This document shows positions 42,459 through 51,303 of a stretch of DNA of 64,000 nt, one piece after another. Below the pieces are notes generated by a model. It made no database searches, had not been told where the DNA came from, and saw only the letters and a list, made by a program, of their open reading frames with translations. The translations under genes and the position numbers were made by a program. Positions within the stretch are counted from its first letter, which is position 1; every line of letters begins with the position of its first letter. Where the stretch lies: the NCBI RefSeq assembly GCF_013363975.1, contig NZ_JABWGN010000001.1, forward strand, positions 248,001 through 312,000, given 5' to 3'. The stretch comes from Nonomuraea montanisoli. GTDB taxonomy: Bacteria; Actinomycetota; Actinomycetes; Streptosporangiales; Streptosporangiaceae.

Positions 42459-43151
42459 TCAGGGCGGGGTGGTGAGGCGCGCGACGGCGGCCACCACCTC
42501 GGCGGCGTCGGACAGGTCGGGCAGCACGACGTCGGCCCCGGCCTCGCGCAGCTCGCCCGCGGTCGAGCGGCCCGACGCGACCGCGATCATCGCCGCGCCG
42601 CCGATGCGGGCGGCCTGGACGTCGCGCGCCGAGTCGCCGATGACCACGGTGTTGGCCGCCGTGAACGGCGTGCCCAGCCGCTGCCGGGCCCGCCCCTGCG
42701 CGACCTGGAGCAGCGTCGCCTTCGGGTAGGCCTCCTCGCCGTAGCCGCCGAGCTCGAAGTCGATGTGCTTGTCCAGCCCGAACGCCTTGAGCTTGTGGAC
42801 GGCGTTGCCCTTGATGGTGCCGGTCAGCACCGACTGGACCACGCCGTCGAGCCGGGCCACGGCCTTGAGCGCGGCCTTGGCCCCGGACATCGCCCTGCCC
42901 TCCCGCGGCAGCCTGCCGCGCCGGTCGGCGAAGGCCGCGGCCAGCGCGTCGAGGAACTTGGGCAGGTGGGCGTCCTCGGCCACGACGCCGTTGAGGGCGA
43001 GGGTCTCGAAGACGATCTCGGAGTCGGGGCGGCCCAGCGCCGGGGCCAGCTTGACCAGCGGGCGGCCGGTCACGGCGCGGAACGCCTCGGCGTAGGCGTC
43101 ACGGGTGACGATGGCCACGTCGACCAGGGTCAGGTCGATGTTCCAGAGCAC
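42459..43151 (-). CDS. HAD-superfamily protein with Asn in place of the nucleophile
   Basis: 230 residues as drawn from GTG 43151. The fold is HAD: motif II region QSVLTGTIKGNA, motif III lysine KATLLQVAQ, and motif IV VIGDSARDVQAARIGGA. Motif I reads LWNIDLTLVD, with Asn where the phospho-accepting Asp normally stands, so ordinary phosphatase activity is doubtful. AGGAGG lies too far from the GTG but exactly right for an ATC codon at 43163, which would give INRLVLWNID; see the finding. Convergent with the PBP gene, 18 bp apart. Phosphoglycolate-phosphatase-like by overall sequence; substrate unknown. Confidence 0.85.
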   Translation of the reverse strand: MLWNIDLTLVDVAIVTRDAYAEAFRAVTGRPLVKLAPALGRPDSEIVFETLALNGVVAEDAHLPKFLDALAAAFADRRGRLPREGRAMSGAKAALKAVARLDGVVQSVLTGTIKGNAVHKLKAFGLDKHIDFELGGYGEEAYPKATLLQVAQGRARQRLGTPFTAANTVVIGDSARDVQAARIGGAAMIAVASGRSTAGELREAGADVVLPDLSDAAEVVAAVARLTTPP

Positions 43152-43260
43152 TAGGCGGTTGATGGCGGCCTCCTGGGGGGACCCTGCAAGGGTACGGCCA
43201 ACCCGGCGAATCCGGCGCCCCGGTCCGCCGGGACCGTCCCGCTGTCGGGCGTGACCGCTG

Positions 43261-43887
43261 TCAGATGTGGTCGATGGCCTCGGCCAGCGTGTCGACGACC
43301 GGCAGGCCCGTGGCCTCCAGGTCGGCCCGCGAGGTCATGCCGCCCGTGTAGAGCACGGCCCGCGCGCCCACGTGGCGGGCGGCGATGCCGTCGTCGACGC
43401 TGTCGCCGATCACCAGCACCTGCCCGGGCTCGACGTCGAGCGCCTGGATGTGGGCGGCCATGTGCGCGGCCTTCTCGCCGCCGGTGGCCCCGACCAGCCC
43501 GTCGACCCGGTTGAAGTGGCCGGTGATGCCGAAGGTCTCGATGATCGTCAGCAGGTGGGAGTGGGGGGCCATCGAGCACAGCGACTGCGTGCCCGTCCAG
43601 CTCGCCAGCGTGGCCAGCGCGCCCTCGGCCAGGCCGCACACCCCGCTCAGCCGGTAGTAGTGCTCGTGGAAGCCCGCGTCGAGCGTCTCCCACTCTCCTT
43701 CGTTCAGCGGACGGCCGAGCAGCCGCTCGTAGGCCAGCCAGATGGGGCGGGTGTAGACGGCGCGGAAGCCGTCGGCCGTGAGGGGGGCCAGTTCGTAGGC
43801 TCTGAAGACCTCGTTGGTGGCTCCGACGACGGCGTCGATGTCGTGGAAGAGGGTGCCGTTCCAGTCCCAGATGATGTGTTTCGTCAT
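43261..43887 (-). CDS. HAD-superfamily hydrolase (DxN-type motif I)
   Basis: 208 residues from the ATG at 43887. Motif I is IIWDWNGTLF: nucleophile Asp present, but the usual acid-base Asp is Asn. Motif II is QSLCSMAPHS, motif III GATGGEKAAHM, and motif IV VLVIGDSVDDGIAARHVGARAV. It belongs to the PGP/Gph-like group with a helical cap (about 20-85). DWN variants occur in known actinobacterial phosphatases but are expected to be slower (inference). Same strand as the next HAD gene with 97 bp between them; no evidence of coupling. Confidence 0.88.
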   Translation of the reverse strand: MTKHIIWDWNGTLFHDIDAVVGATNEVFRAYELAPLTADGFRAVYTRPIWLAYERLLGRPLNEGEWETLDAGFHEHYYRLSGVCGLAEGALATLASWTGTQSLCSMAPHSHLLTIIETFGITGHFNRVDGLVGATGGEKAAHMAAHIQALDVEPGQVLVIGDSVDDGIAARHVGARAVLYTGGMTSRADLEATGLPVVDTLAEAIDHI

Positions 43888-43978
43888 GACAGGCTTCAGG
43901 GTAGCCGGGCCCTGTGACAAAACGGTGAACGGACCGCCGCGGCGCACGGGGCCGCGGCGGTAGTCCGTGCGTGCGGAG

Positions 43979-44434
43979 TTACTTGCAGGCCTGACCGGTT
44001 CCGCCGGTGCCGACCTGACCGCCCATGCCGCTGCCCCACTTCACGCTGGCGCTGCCCCAGGCGCACATGTTGTTGCCGTTGACCATGTTGCCCCAGTGGC
44101 GGCCGCCGTTGCCCTTCCTGAACTGGAAGGTGTCGATGGTGCCCCTGGCGTTCTGGACGGTGATCGAGCCGTAGCCGGCGGTGATCGTGTTGATCTCGAT
44201 CCAGTTGGTCTTGCACGAGAACGAGTACATGAGCTTGACCGTGCCGATCTTGCCCTCGAGCCGGCTGTTGATGTTGCCGGTGCGGACCGCGCGGGCGGAG
44301 TTGCCACAGCCGGTCTGGTACGGGTCCTTGTGGTCGTATCCGCGGGCCTGGGCGGTTGCGGCCTGCGCGGGCGACATGACGACCACGGCCGCGGCCACCG
44401 CGCCGACCGCGGTCACGACTGCTCGGAGCTTCAC
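43979..44434 (-). CDS. Secreted DUF2690-like protein
   Basis: 151 residues from GTG 44434 with AAGGAG nine bases upstream. The signal peptide ends at MSPAQAATAQA. The mature domain has KDPYQTGCGNSARAVRTG, LEGKIGTVKLMYSFSCKTNWIEI and GNGGRHWGNMVNGNNMCAWGS, and a final CK. The two N-terminal Cys and the MYSFSCKTNW segment match the DUF2690/YjfA pattern of actinobacteria (recognition from memory). Four Cys suggest two disulfides. Function unknown; it is small, exported and abundant-looking (strong ribosome site). Confidence 0.85.
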   Translation of the reverse strand: MKLRAVVTAVGAVAAAVVVMSPAQAATAQARGYDHKDPYQTGCGNSARAVRTGNINSRLEGKIGTVKLMYSFSCKTNWIEINTITAGYGSITVQNARGTIDTFQFRKGNGGRHWGNMVNGNNMCAWGSASVKWGSGMGGQVGTGGTGQACK

Positions 44435-44475
44435 AGGAACCGACTCCTTCTGTAGGGGACGTAGTCCGGCCTGTG

Positions 44476-44506
44476 ATCCTAGCGACCTTGGTCAAGAAAA
44501 GGTCAA
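44476..44506 (-). promoter_or_regulatory. Putative housekeeping-type promoter of the DUF2690 gene
   Basis: On the reverse strand TTGACC (44501-44506) is followed after 19 bp by TAGGAT (44476-44481). A second TTGACC copy lies between them. The spacing is a little long, but this AT-rich island sits ~40 bp before the GTG, where a promoter is expected. Confidence 0.4.
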
Positions 44507-44534
44507 GGACCCTTACTGCCGATTTAACATGCCC

Positions 44535-45092
44535 CTAATGATCACCATGCAGGAGATGCGGAATCTCCTGCGTCGCGTACCACATGAGCTCGTGCGCCTC
44601 GGCGCCGTCCACGGTGAAGCGGGCGTCGTCGTCGCCCGCGTCGGAGGCGGGCAGCGCGGCGACGGCCGCCCCGACGTCGGGCACGGCGTACAGGTCGTCC
44701 ACGTGCACCGAGGCGACCTTCGCCATCGGCACCGGGCGCGACAGGCGCACCGTGGCCCGCTCCTCCAGGTCGGCGCCGGCCGTCAGCGTGCCGTCGGGCA
44801 CCTCGGCGGCCACGACCACGCGCCGGGGCACCCACACGGAGCCGTCCTCGTTCTTGACCGGCTCCGCGTGCTGCCCGGCGTCGCCGGCGGGGCGCTCGGC
44901 GGCCAGCAGCCGCAGGGAGGCGCGGGCGGCCTCGGTGAGCGCGACATATTCGAGCTCCTCGGTGTCGCCCGAGGCGTACCACTCGGTCAGCGCGGGCGTC
45001 ACCGCGTAACCGGTCAGCGGGGCCGGGCCGAGCTCGCCCGCCTCCACCGCGCGGGCGAGGGCGGACAGCGTGCACGGCAGGTAGACGCGCAT
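44535..45092 (-). CDS. Conserved actinobacterial hypothetical protein, DUF6912-like
   Basis: 185 residues. It opens MRVYLPCTLSALARAVEAGELGPAPLTGYAVTPALTEWYASGDTEELEY, a signature I associate with the DUF6912 family of actinobacteria. The middle repeats VWVPRRVVVAAEVPD and VASVHVDDLYAVPD, and the end is EAHELMWYATQEIPHLL. No signal or membrane segment, so cytosolic; acidic overall. The start lies 31 bp after the upstream HAD gene, so the two may form an operon. Function unknown. Confidence 0.82.
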   Translation of the reverse strand: MRVYLPCTLSALARAVEAGELGPAPLTGYAVTPALTEWYASGDTEELEYVALTEAARASLRLLAAERPAGDAGQHAEPVKNEDGSVWVPRRVVVAAEVPDGTLTAGADLEERATVRLSRPVPMAKVASVHVDDLYAVPDVGAAVAALPASDAGDDDARFTVDGAEAHELMWYATQEIPHLLHGDH

Positions 45093-45123
45093 CAGAAACC
45101 TTTCACAACGTGCGGAGGCACCA

Positions 45124-45780
45124 TCATGCCGGTCGGAGGGGGATCTGGAGCAGCGACTCGAGCTGCGCGATCGTCGTCTCGGCGTCGCGGTGGTGGATGC
45201 CGTGGATGCCCAGGGCGCGGGCCGCGGCGATGTTGGCCTCGAAGTCGTCGATGAACACGCACGACTCGCCCGGCAGCGCCAGCAGGTCGAGGGCGTGCCG
45301 GAAGATGCGGGGCTCCGGCTTGCGCATGCCGACCTCGCCGGAGATGACCACCGCGTCGAAGAGCTCGTCCCAGCCGTCGCGCGGGTAGGCGTTGGACCAC
45401 GAGTTGGACAGCAGGCACGTGCGCACCCCGTGGCCTCTGACCGCCCGCAGCATGTCGTGCATGGCCTCGACGCGCTCGAAGCCGGCGAACATCCGCTCCA
45501 GCAGGCCCTCCGCCTCCGGCGGCACCCCGTCGAGGGTCAGCAGGCGGGCGGCCAGGTCGCGCTCGAAGGCCGAGCCGTCGAGCTCGCCGCGCTCCAGCGC
45601 GTGGACCACCGTCTCCTGCGAGCCCTCCGCCGCGCCGTCGTACGCCTGGCGGACCAGCTCGCTCATCACCGCGTGGTAGTGGGCGTGGTCGATGCGGTCG
45701 GCCACGATCCACCTGGCGATGGAGTCGGACAGGCTGGTGGTCAGCACGCCGCCCCAGTCGATGAGAACCCCGGCTACCAC
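45124..45780 (-). CDS. HAD-IA family hydrolase (DWGG motif I)
   Basis: 218 residues from GTG 45780, with GAGGAGG four bases upstream. Motif I is VLIDWGGVLTTS: nucleophile Asp present, the +2 acid-base is Gly, as in the epoxide-hydrolase-N-terminal/haloacid-dehalogenase-like branch. Motif II is TCLLSNSW, motif III GMRKPEPRIFRHAL, motif IV VFIDDFEANIAAARALGI. The cap covers ~20-95. It is probably a cytoplasmic phosphatase or dehalogenase-like enzyme of unknown substrate. It precedes the DUF6912-like gene on the same strand. Confidence 0.9.
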   Translation of the reverse strand: MVAGVLIDWGGVLTTSLSDSIARWIVADRIDHAHYHAVMSELVRQAYDGAAEGSQETVVHALERGELDGSAFERDLAARLLTLDGVPPEAEGLLERMFAGFERVEAMHDMLRAVRGHGVRTCLLSNSWSNAYPRDGWDELFDAVVISGEVGMRKPEPRIFRHALDLLALPGESCVFIDDFEANIAAARALGIHGIHHRDAETTIAQLESLLQIPLRPA

Positions 45781-45824
45781 ACCGCCTCCTCGGACAGGTC
45801 AGGCTCCAAGCCTAGAGCGTCGCG

Positions 45825-47168
<1,344 letters not shown>

Positions 47169-47281
47169 GCCCTCCACCGTATCCAGGCCGCGACACCCCC
47201 GAAGCCCGATCCGGGAGTGATGTCCGATCACGGCCGCCCTCGGTCCCCGGCGGGCCTCCGGGCGGTCTCGGGAAGGCGTGC

Positions 47282-49021
47282 TCAGAGGCCCAGGCGGTCG
47301 AGAGCGGGCAGGCAGGCGCGGGCGGCGGCGCGCGCCTGCCCCGGGCCGCCGGCCGAGCGGGCCGCCTCGGCCGCCTCGCGGCACTGCTCCAGCGTGTGCT
47401 CGCCCAGCCCGGCCCGTACGGCCGGCAGCGCCGCGGCCGCCATCGACAGCGAGGTGACCCCGAGCCCCACGAGCACGCAGGCCAGCGCCGGGTCGGCCGC
47501 CGCCTCGCCGCACACCCCGCACGGCCGCGCCGCCTCGGACGCCCCGGCCGCGGCCAGGCGCACGAGGTCGAGCAGGGCGGGCTGCCACGGGTCCTGGAGG
47601 TCGCCGAGCGTGCCGAGCTCCCGGTCGGCGGCGAACGCGTACTGCGCCAGGTCGTTGGTGCCGATCGACAGGAAGTCCACCTCGGCGGCCAGGCTCGCGG
47701 CCCGCAGCGCCGCCGCCGGCACCTCGACCATCACCCCGGCCTTGCGCAGGCCCCTGGCCCGGCACGCCTCCGCGAACCAGGCCGCCTCCTCGGCCGTCGC
47801 CACCATGGGCGCCATGACCTGGAGCTCGGCCGTCTCGGACGCGGCCGCCCGCGCCAGGGCGCCGAGCTGGGCGTCGAGGACGTCACCGAAGCGCCGCAGC
47901 AGCCGCAGGCCGCGCTCGCCCAGCGCCGGGTTCGGCTCCTCACCGGGCGGCGGCAGGAAGGCCAGCGGCTTGTCGGCTCCGGCGTCGAGGGCGCGCACCA
48001 CGACGGTGCGGCCGGGGAAGGCGGCCAGCGCCGCGCGGTAGGCCCGCTCCTGCTCCTCGGCGTCCGGCGCGTGCCGCCTGCCGAGGAAGAGGAACTCGGT
48101 CCGGTAGAGGCCGACGCCCTCCGCCCCGTGGCGCAGCGCGGCGTCGAGGTCCTGGGGGCCGCCGATGTTGGCCAGCAGCGGCACGGGGCGGCCGTCACGG
48201 GTCGCGCCGCTCTCGCCCGCCCGGGCCAGCGCCGCGCGGCGGGCCTTCTCGACGCCCGCCACCCGGGCCAGGTCCTCGGCCGAGGGGTCGGGCCGTACCT
48301 CGCCGGAGGAGCCGTCGACCAGCACGGTGGCGCCGGGCGGGATGGCGGTCGCGCCGGCGCAGCCGACGACGGCGGGCACGCCCATCGCGCGGGCGAGGAT
48401 CGCGGTGTGGCTGGTCGGGCCGCCCCGCTCCGTGACGAACGCGGCGACCACCTCGCGCGACAGCAGCGCGGTGTCCGCCGGGGCGAGGTCGCGCGCGACC
48501 AGCACGTACGGCCGGGGCGCGCCGCCGGGCTCGGCGGGCGGGGCGGGCTCGGCCGGAACGCCCGGCAGGGGCTGGCCGGTGAGCGCGGCGATCGCACGGT
48601 CGCGGACGTCGTCGAGGTCCGCGACCCGCTCCCCCAGATAGCCGCCCGCGCCCGCGAGCGCGTCGCGGTACTTCACGAAGGCGGAGAAGACCGCCCGCGG
48701 CGCGGCGACCCCCTCGTCGACGAGCGCCTCCACCTCCACGGCCAGCCCGGGGTCGACGGCCATGAGCGCCTGCGCCCGAAGGATGTCGGCCCCCTCGCGG
48801 CCCGTGCCGCCGGAGGCCGGGTCGTCCGGCCGCTCCAGCCGCGCCGCGCGGGCCTCCAGCTCGTCCGCCACCTGGCGCAGGGCCGCCAGGGCGCGTTCCT
48901 TCTCGGCGTCCGCGCCGCCCGTGTGGGCGGAGTCCTCGGGGGGTTCGGGAACGGATGCCGTCAGGATGTACGCGGGGCCGTGTCCGGCGCCCGGGCTCAC
49001 CCCTGCCCCCGTCAGCGTCAC
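47282..49021 (-). CDS. ptsI: Phosphoenolpyruvate-protein phosphotransferase, PTS enzyme I
   Basis: 579 residues. The HPr-interacting N-domain is followed by GGPTSHTAILAR with active His205. The PEP-binding TIM barrel has VGLYRTEFLFLGR, VVRALDAGADKPL, MAPMVATAEEAAWF and FLSIGTNDLAQYAFAADR, and ends with GVCGEAAADP containing the catalytic Cys. It autophosphorylates from PEP and passes phosphate to HPr. Its start overlaps the ptsH stop (ATGA). Ala/Pro-rich inserts near residues 155-170 and the C-terminal tail are longer than in E. coli. Confidence 0.96.
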   Translation of the reverse strand: MTLTGAGVSPGAGHGPAYILTASVPEPPEDSAHTGGADAEKERALAALRQVADELEARAARLERPDDPASGGTGREGADILRAQALMAVDPGLAVEVEALVDEGVAAPRAVFSAFVKYRDALAGAGGYLGERVADLDDVRDRAIAALTGQPLPGVPAEPAPPAEPGGAPRPYVLVARDLAPADTALLSREVVAAFVTERGGPTSHTAILARAMGVPAVVGCAGATAIPPGATVLVDGSSGEVRPDPSAEDLARVAGVEKARRAALARAGESGATRDGRPVPLLANIGGPQDLDAALRHGAEGVGLYRTEFLFLGRRHAPDAEEQERAYRAALAAFPGRTVVVRALDAGADKPLAFLPPPGEEPNPALGERGLRLLRRFGDVLDAQLGALARAAASETAELQVMAPMVATAEEAAWFAEACRARGLRKAGVMVEVPAAALRAASLAAEVDFLSIGTNDLAQYAFAADRELGTLGDLQDPWQPALLDLVRLAAAGASEAARPCGVCGEAAADPALACVLVGLGVTSLSMAAAALPAVRAGLGEHTLEQCREAAEAARSAGGPGQARAAARACLPALDRLGL

Positions 49022-49275
49022 GGCGATCCGGCGATGCCGGCGAGCTCGTCGAGGACCGCGTCGGCGCCGTCGCCCTCGGCCTTGATCACGACCATCTCGT
49101 CCTGCTGCACGTCGAGCGCGAGGATCTGCAGGATGCTCTTGGCGTTGACCGGGTCACGGCCCGGCTTGGCGATCCAGACGTCCATCGGCGCCTTGGCCGC
49201 CGCCCGTACGAACGTGGCCGCCGGTCTGGCGTGCAGCCCGACGTCCGCGACCACGGTGACCTTGCGTTCAGGCAT
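49018..49275 (-). CDS. ptsH: Phosphocarrier protein HPr
   Basis: 85 residues from the ATG at 49275 with GGAGG upstream. The active site is GLHARPAA with His15. The second segment AKSILQILAL holds a Ser (about residue 47) at the place where Firmicutes HPr is regulated; actinobacteria generally lack HPr kinase, so that control is doubtful. It carries phosphate from PtsI to EIIA. Overlaps ptsI by 4 bp and lies 113 bp after the EIIA gene. Confidence 0.96.
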   Translation of the reverse strand: MPERKVTVVADVGLHARPAATFVRAAAKAPMDVWIAKPGRDPVNAKSILQILALDVQQDEMVVIKAEGDGADAVLDELAGIAGSP

Positions 49276-49388
49276 GGGTCTTCTTCCTCCTTCGCCGGTC
49301 CGGACCACGCCGGACCTCTCTGCCGCCCCGGCGGAGTGCCGGGTCTCGTACCATCATCGACGCCGGGACGGCGCCGGAGCCACACGGG

Positions 49389-49835
49389 TCAGAGCCAACG
49401 GAACAACTCCTCCCCTGCCCGCACGCTTCCCGGTGCCACACCCCGGACCGCGGCGGCGTCCGCGTCGAGCGCGACCACCGCGCAGACCGGCGACCGGCCG
49501 CCCGCCTCGATCGCGGCCGGGTCCCAGGCCACGACGGGCTGGCCGGCGCCGACCCGGTCGCCCTCCGCCGCGAGCAGCTCGAAGCCCTCGCCCTTGAGCT
49601 GCACCGTGTCGATGCCGAGGTGAACCAGCACACCTCTGCCGTCGTCCCCGACGATCACGTAGGCATGCGGATGCAGTTTCATGATTTTCCCGGCTATGGG
49701 AGCCACGGCCTTGCCGGGCTCCCGCAGCGGGTCGATCGCCGCTCCGGGGCCCACCATCCCCGCGGAGAACACCGGATCGGGCACGGCCGCCAGCTCCACT
49801 GCCGCCCCCTCGACGGGGGCGAGAACAGTCGTCAT
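49389..49835 (-). CDS. crr: PTS glucose/N-acetylglucosamine-type EIIA component
   Basis: 148 residues. The fold motif KIMKLHPHAYVIVGDD gives His55/His57, and GVLVHLGIDTVQLKGEGF carries the phospho-accepting His72. This is a free-standing EIIA of the Crr type, as used by Streptomyces for GlcNAc uptake. It receives phosphate from HPr and gives it to EIIB. It starts 11 bp after the EIIB gene stop, so the two are in one operon. Confidence 0.95.
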   Translation of the reverse strand: MTTVLAPVEGAAVELAAVPDPVFSAGMVGPGAAIDPLREPGKAVAPIAGKIMKLHPHAYVIVGDDGRGVLVHLGIDTVQLKGEGFELLAAEGDRVGAGQPVVAWDPAAIEAGGRSPVCAVVALDADAAAVRGVAPGSVRAGEELFRWL

Positions 49836-49846
49836 GGTCTCGCCCT

Positions 49847-50083
49847 CTAGCCGATGAGGTCCTCGATGTCGCTGGCGATCGTGTCGGCCTCCGGCCCCAC
49901 GACGACCTGGACGACGTTGCCCGCGGCCATCACGCCGTGGGCGCCGGCCGCGTACAGGGCGTCGCGGTCGATCTTGGACACGTCACGCACCTCGGTCCGC
50001 AGCCGGGTGATGCAGGGCTCGATGTCGATGATGTTGCCGGCACCGCCGAGCCCGGCGATGATCGCGCTCGCATCCGCCGCCAT
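49847..50083 (-). CDS. PTS EIIB component (N-acetylglucosamine type)
   Basis: 78 residues; GGAGGAGG precedes the ATG. The phosphorylated Cys24 lies in IDIEPCITRLRTEVRD, the typical EIIB signature of the glucose/GlcNAc family. It phosphorylates the sugar during EIIC transport. Equivalent to Streptomyces NagF by size and context. First gene of EIIB-EIIA-HPr-EI; its upstream 67 bp contain an operator-like element. Confidence 0.94.
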   Translation of the reverse strand: MAADASAIIAGLGGAGNIIDIEPCITRLRTEVRDVSKIDRDALYAAGAHGVMAAGNVVQVVVGPEADTIASDIEDLIG

Positions 50084-50098
50084 CCGTCCTCCTCCTCA

Positions 50099-50131
50099 CT
50101 GTCCGACCAGATTAGACGGCTGTCCGACCAG
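50099..50131. promoter_or_regulatory. Operator-like element upstream of the EIIB operon
   Basis: Two identical 12-bp repeats CTGTCCGACCAG (50099-50110 and 50120-50131) start 21 bp apart, i.e. two helical turns. Within them GACCAGATTAGAC (50105-50117), read on the reverse strand as GTCTAATCTGGTC, matches 10 of 13 positions of GTCTAGTCCGGAC from the palindrome at 51236. It is a likely binding site for the same GntR regulator. Confidence 0.5.
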
Positions 50132-50150
50132 GCCGGACGACCGTGCGCGA

Positions 50151-51185
50151 TCAGTCGGTCTGCGTGACCTTGTTCAGGCCGCGCGGGGCGTCGGGGTCCA
50201 CGCCGAGCCGCCGGGCCAGGGCCTCGGTCAGGAGCTGGCCGGGGACGATCAGGCCCATCGGCGCGACCCACTCGGGCAGGTCGGGGCCGTTGAGGGAGGC
50301 CGTGCCGGCCGCGGCGAGGGCCGCGCCGCCGCCGATCGTGAACGCGGGCGCGCCCGCCGCGACGACCCGCTCGGCCAGGGCGACCGTGCCGGGCAGCGTG
50401 GGGCTGTTCTCGGCGGCGAGCAGCAGCGCCGGGGTATCGGCGTCCACGACCGCGATCGGGCCGTGCAGCAGGTCGGCGTACGAGAGCCCCATGGCGTGCA
50501 GGTAGCACGCCTCCTTGAGCTTCAGCGCGGTCTCCAGCGCGGTGGAGAAGGCCAGGCCGCGGGCCGAGACGACCGCGCCGGGCTTGTCGGCCAGGCCCTC
50601 GACCACGGCGTCCAGGTCGCCCGGCGCCTCGATGAGCCGCTCGACGGCGTCCGGCACCCGCTGGAGGTCCTTCTCGTCCACCTCGGCGCCGAGGCCGAGC
50701 GCGAGCACCGCCAGCGCGGCGAGCTGGGTGGTGTAGGTCTTGGTGGCCGGCACGGCCTTCTCCTCGCCGGCCAGCGTGCACAGCGCCAGGTCCGCGGCCT
50801 GCGCGAGGGGGCTGTCGGGGCCGCCGTTGGTGATGCCGACGGTCTTCGCCCCGCAGTCGCGCGCCCAGGCCAGCGTCTCGACGATCTCCTCCGTACGGCC
50901 GGACTGGGAGATCGCCACGGCCAGGACGCCGTCCAGGTCGAGCTTGCGCCGGTAGGTCGTCGCGATGGACGGCGCGGCGAGCGCGGCCAGCCGGCCCGCG
51001 CGCGACTCGATGAGGTAGCGGCCGTAGACTGCGGCGTTGTCCGACGTGCCGCGGGCGATGAACAGCAGCTGACGGGTCTGCCCGCCCAGCGCTCGCACCT
51101 CGTCCACCCGGGGCAGCAGCGCGTCGAGTGTGGCCCTCAGCGCCGCGGGTTGCTCGGCGATCTCGCTGCGCATTCTGCTGGTCAT
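50151..51185 (-). CDS. SIS-domain protein, probable glucosamine-6-phosphate deaminase
   Basis: 344 residues with two SIS domains (about 30-165 and 195-330). Sugar-phosphate-binding segments are IARGTSDNAAVYGR and AISQSGRTEEIVE. ALKLKEACYLHAMGLSYADLLHGP is the equivalent of the GlmS isomerase site, keeping the His of LHGP but with Met/Leu where GlmS has the catalytic acidic residue. No glutaminase domain is present, so it is not a GlmS. Such two-SIS proteins next to GlcNAc PTS genes are NagB-II-type deaminases. It makes fructose-6-phosphate and ammonia from GlcN-6-P (inference). Start may alternatively be ATG 51173. Divergent from the GntR gene. Confidence 0.85.
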   Translation of the reverse strand: MTSRMRSEIAEQPAALRATLDALLPRVDEVRALGGQTRQLLFIARGTSDNAAVYGRYLIESRAGRLAALAAPSIATTYRRKLDLDGVLAVAISQSGRTEEIVETLAWARDCGAKTVGITNGGPDSPLAQAADLALCTLAGEEKAVPATKTYTTQLAALAVLALGLGAEVDEKDLQRVPDAVERLIEAPGDLDAVVEGLADKPGAVVSARGLAFSTALETALKLKEACYLHAMGLSYADLLHGPIAVVDADTPALLLAAENSPTLPGTVALAERVVAAGAPAFTIGGGAALAAAGTASLNGPDLPEWVAPMGLIVPGQLLTEALARRLGVDPDAPRGLNKVTQTD

Positions 51186-51214
51186 CTCACGCTCGCAATC
51201 GTTACCGTCTGGAC

Positions 51215-51244
51215 TTGACCCTGTTTTGCGACATGTGGTCTAGT
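51215..51244 (+). promoter_or_regulatory. Promoter of the GntR regulator gene overlapping the operator
   Basis: TTGACC (51215-51220), an 18-bp spacer and TCTAGT (51239-51244, 4 of 6 to TATAAT). The -10 falls inside the 22-bp palindrome, so a bound repressor would block it. The leader would be ~50 nt before GTG 51304. Confidence 0.5.
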
Positions 51245-51257
51245 CCGGACTAGACCA
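51236..51257. promoter_or_regulatory. 22-bp perfect palindromic operator (DasR-like)
   Basis: TGGTCTAGTCC followed directly by its exact reverse complement, centred between the divergent SIS and GntR genes. The half-sites TGGTCTAG/CTAGACCA are those of the Streptomyces DasR responsive element (consensus around TGGTCTAGACCA), here spread by extra central bases. The adjacent GntR/UTRA regulator is the obvious ligand. Confidence 0.7.
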
Positions 51258-51303
51258 GTACGAACCATAGCCCATTGCCCAGGTCAGATCGAGGGGAGGA
51301 TCC

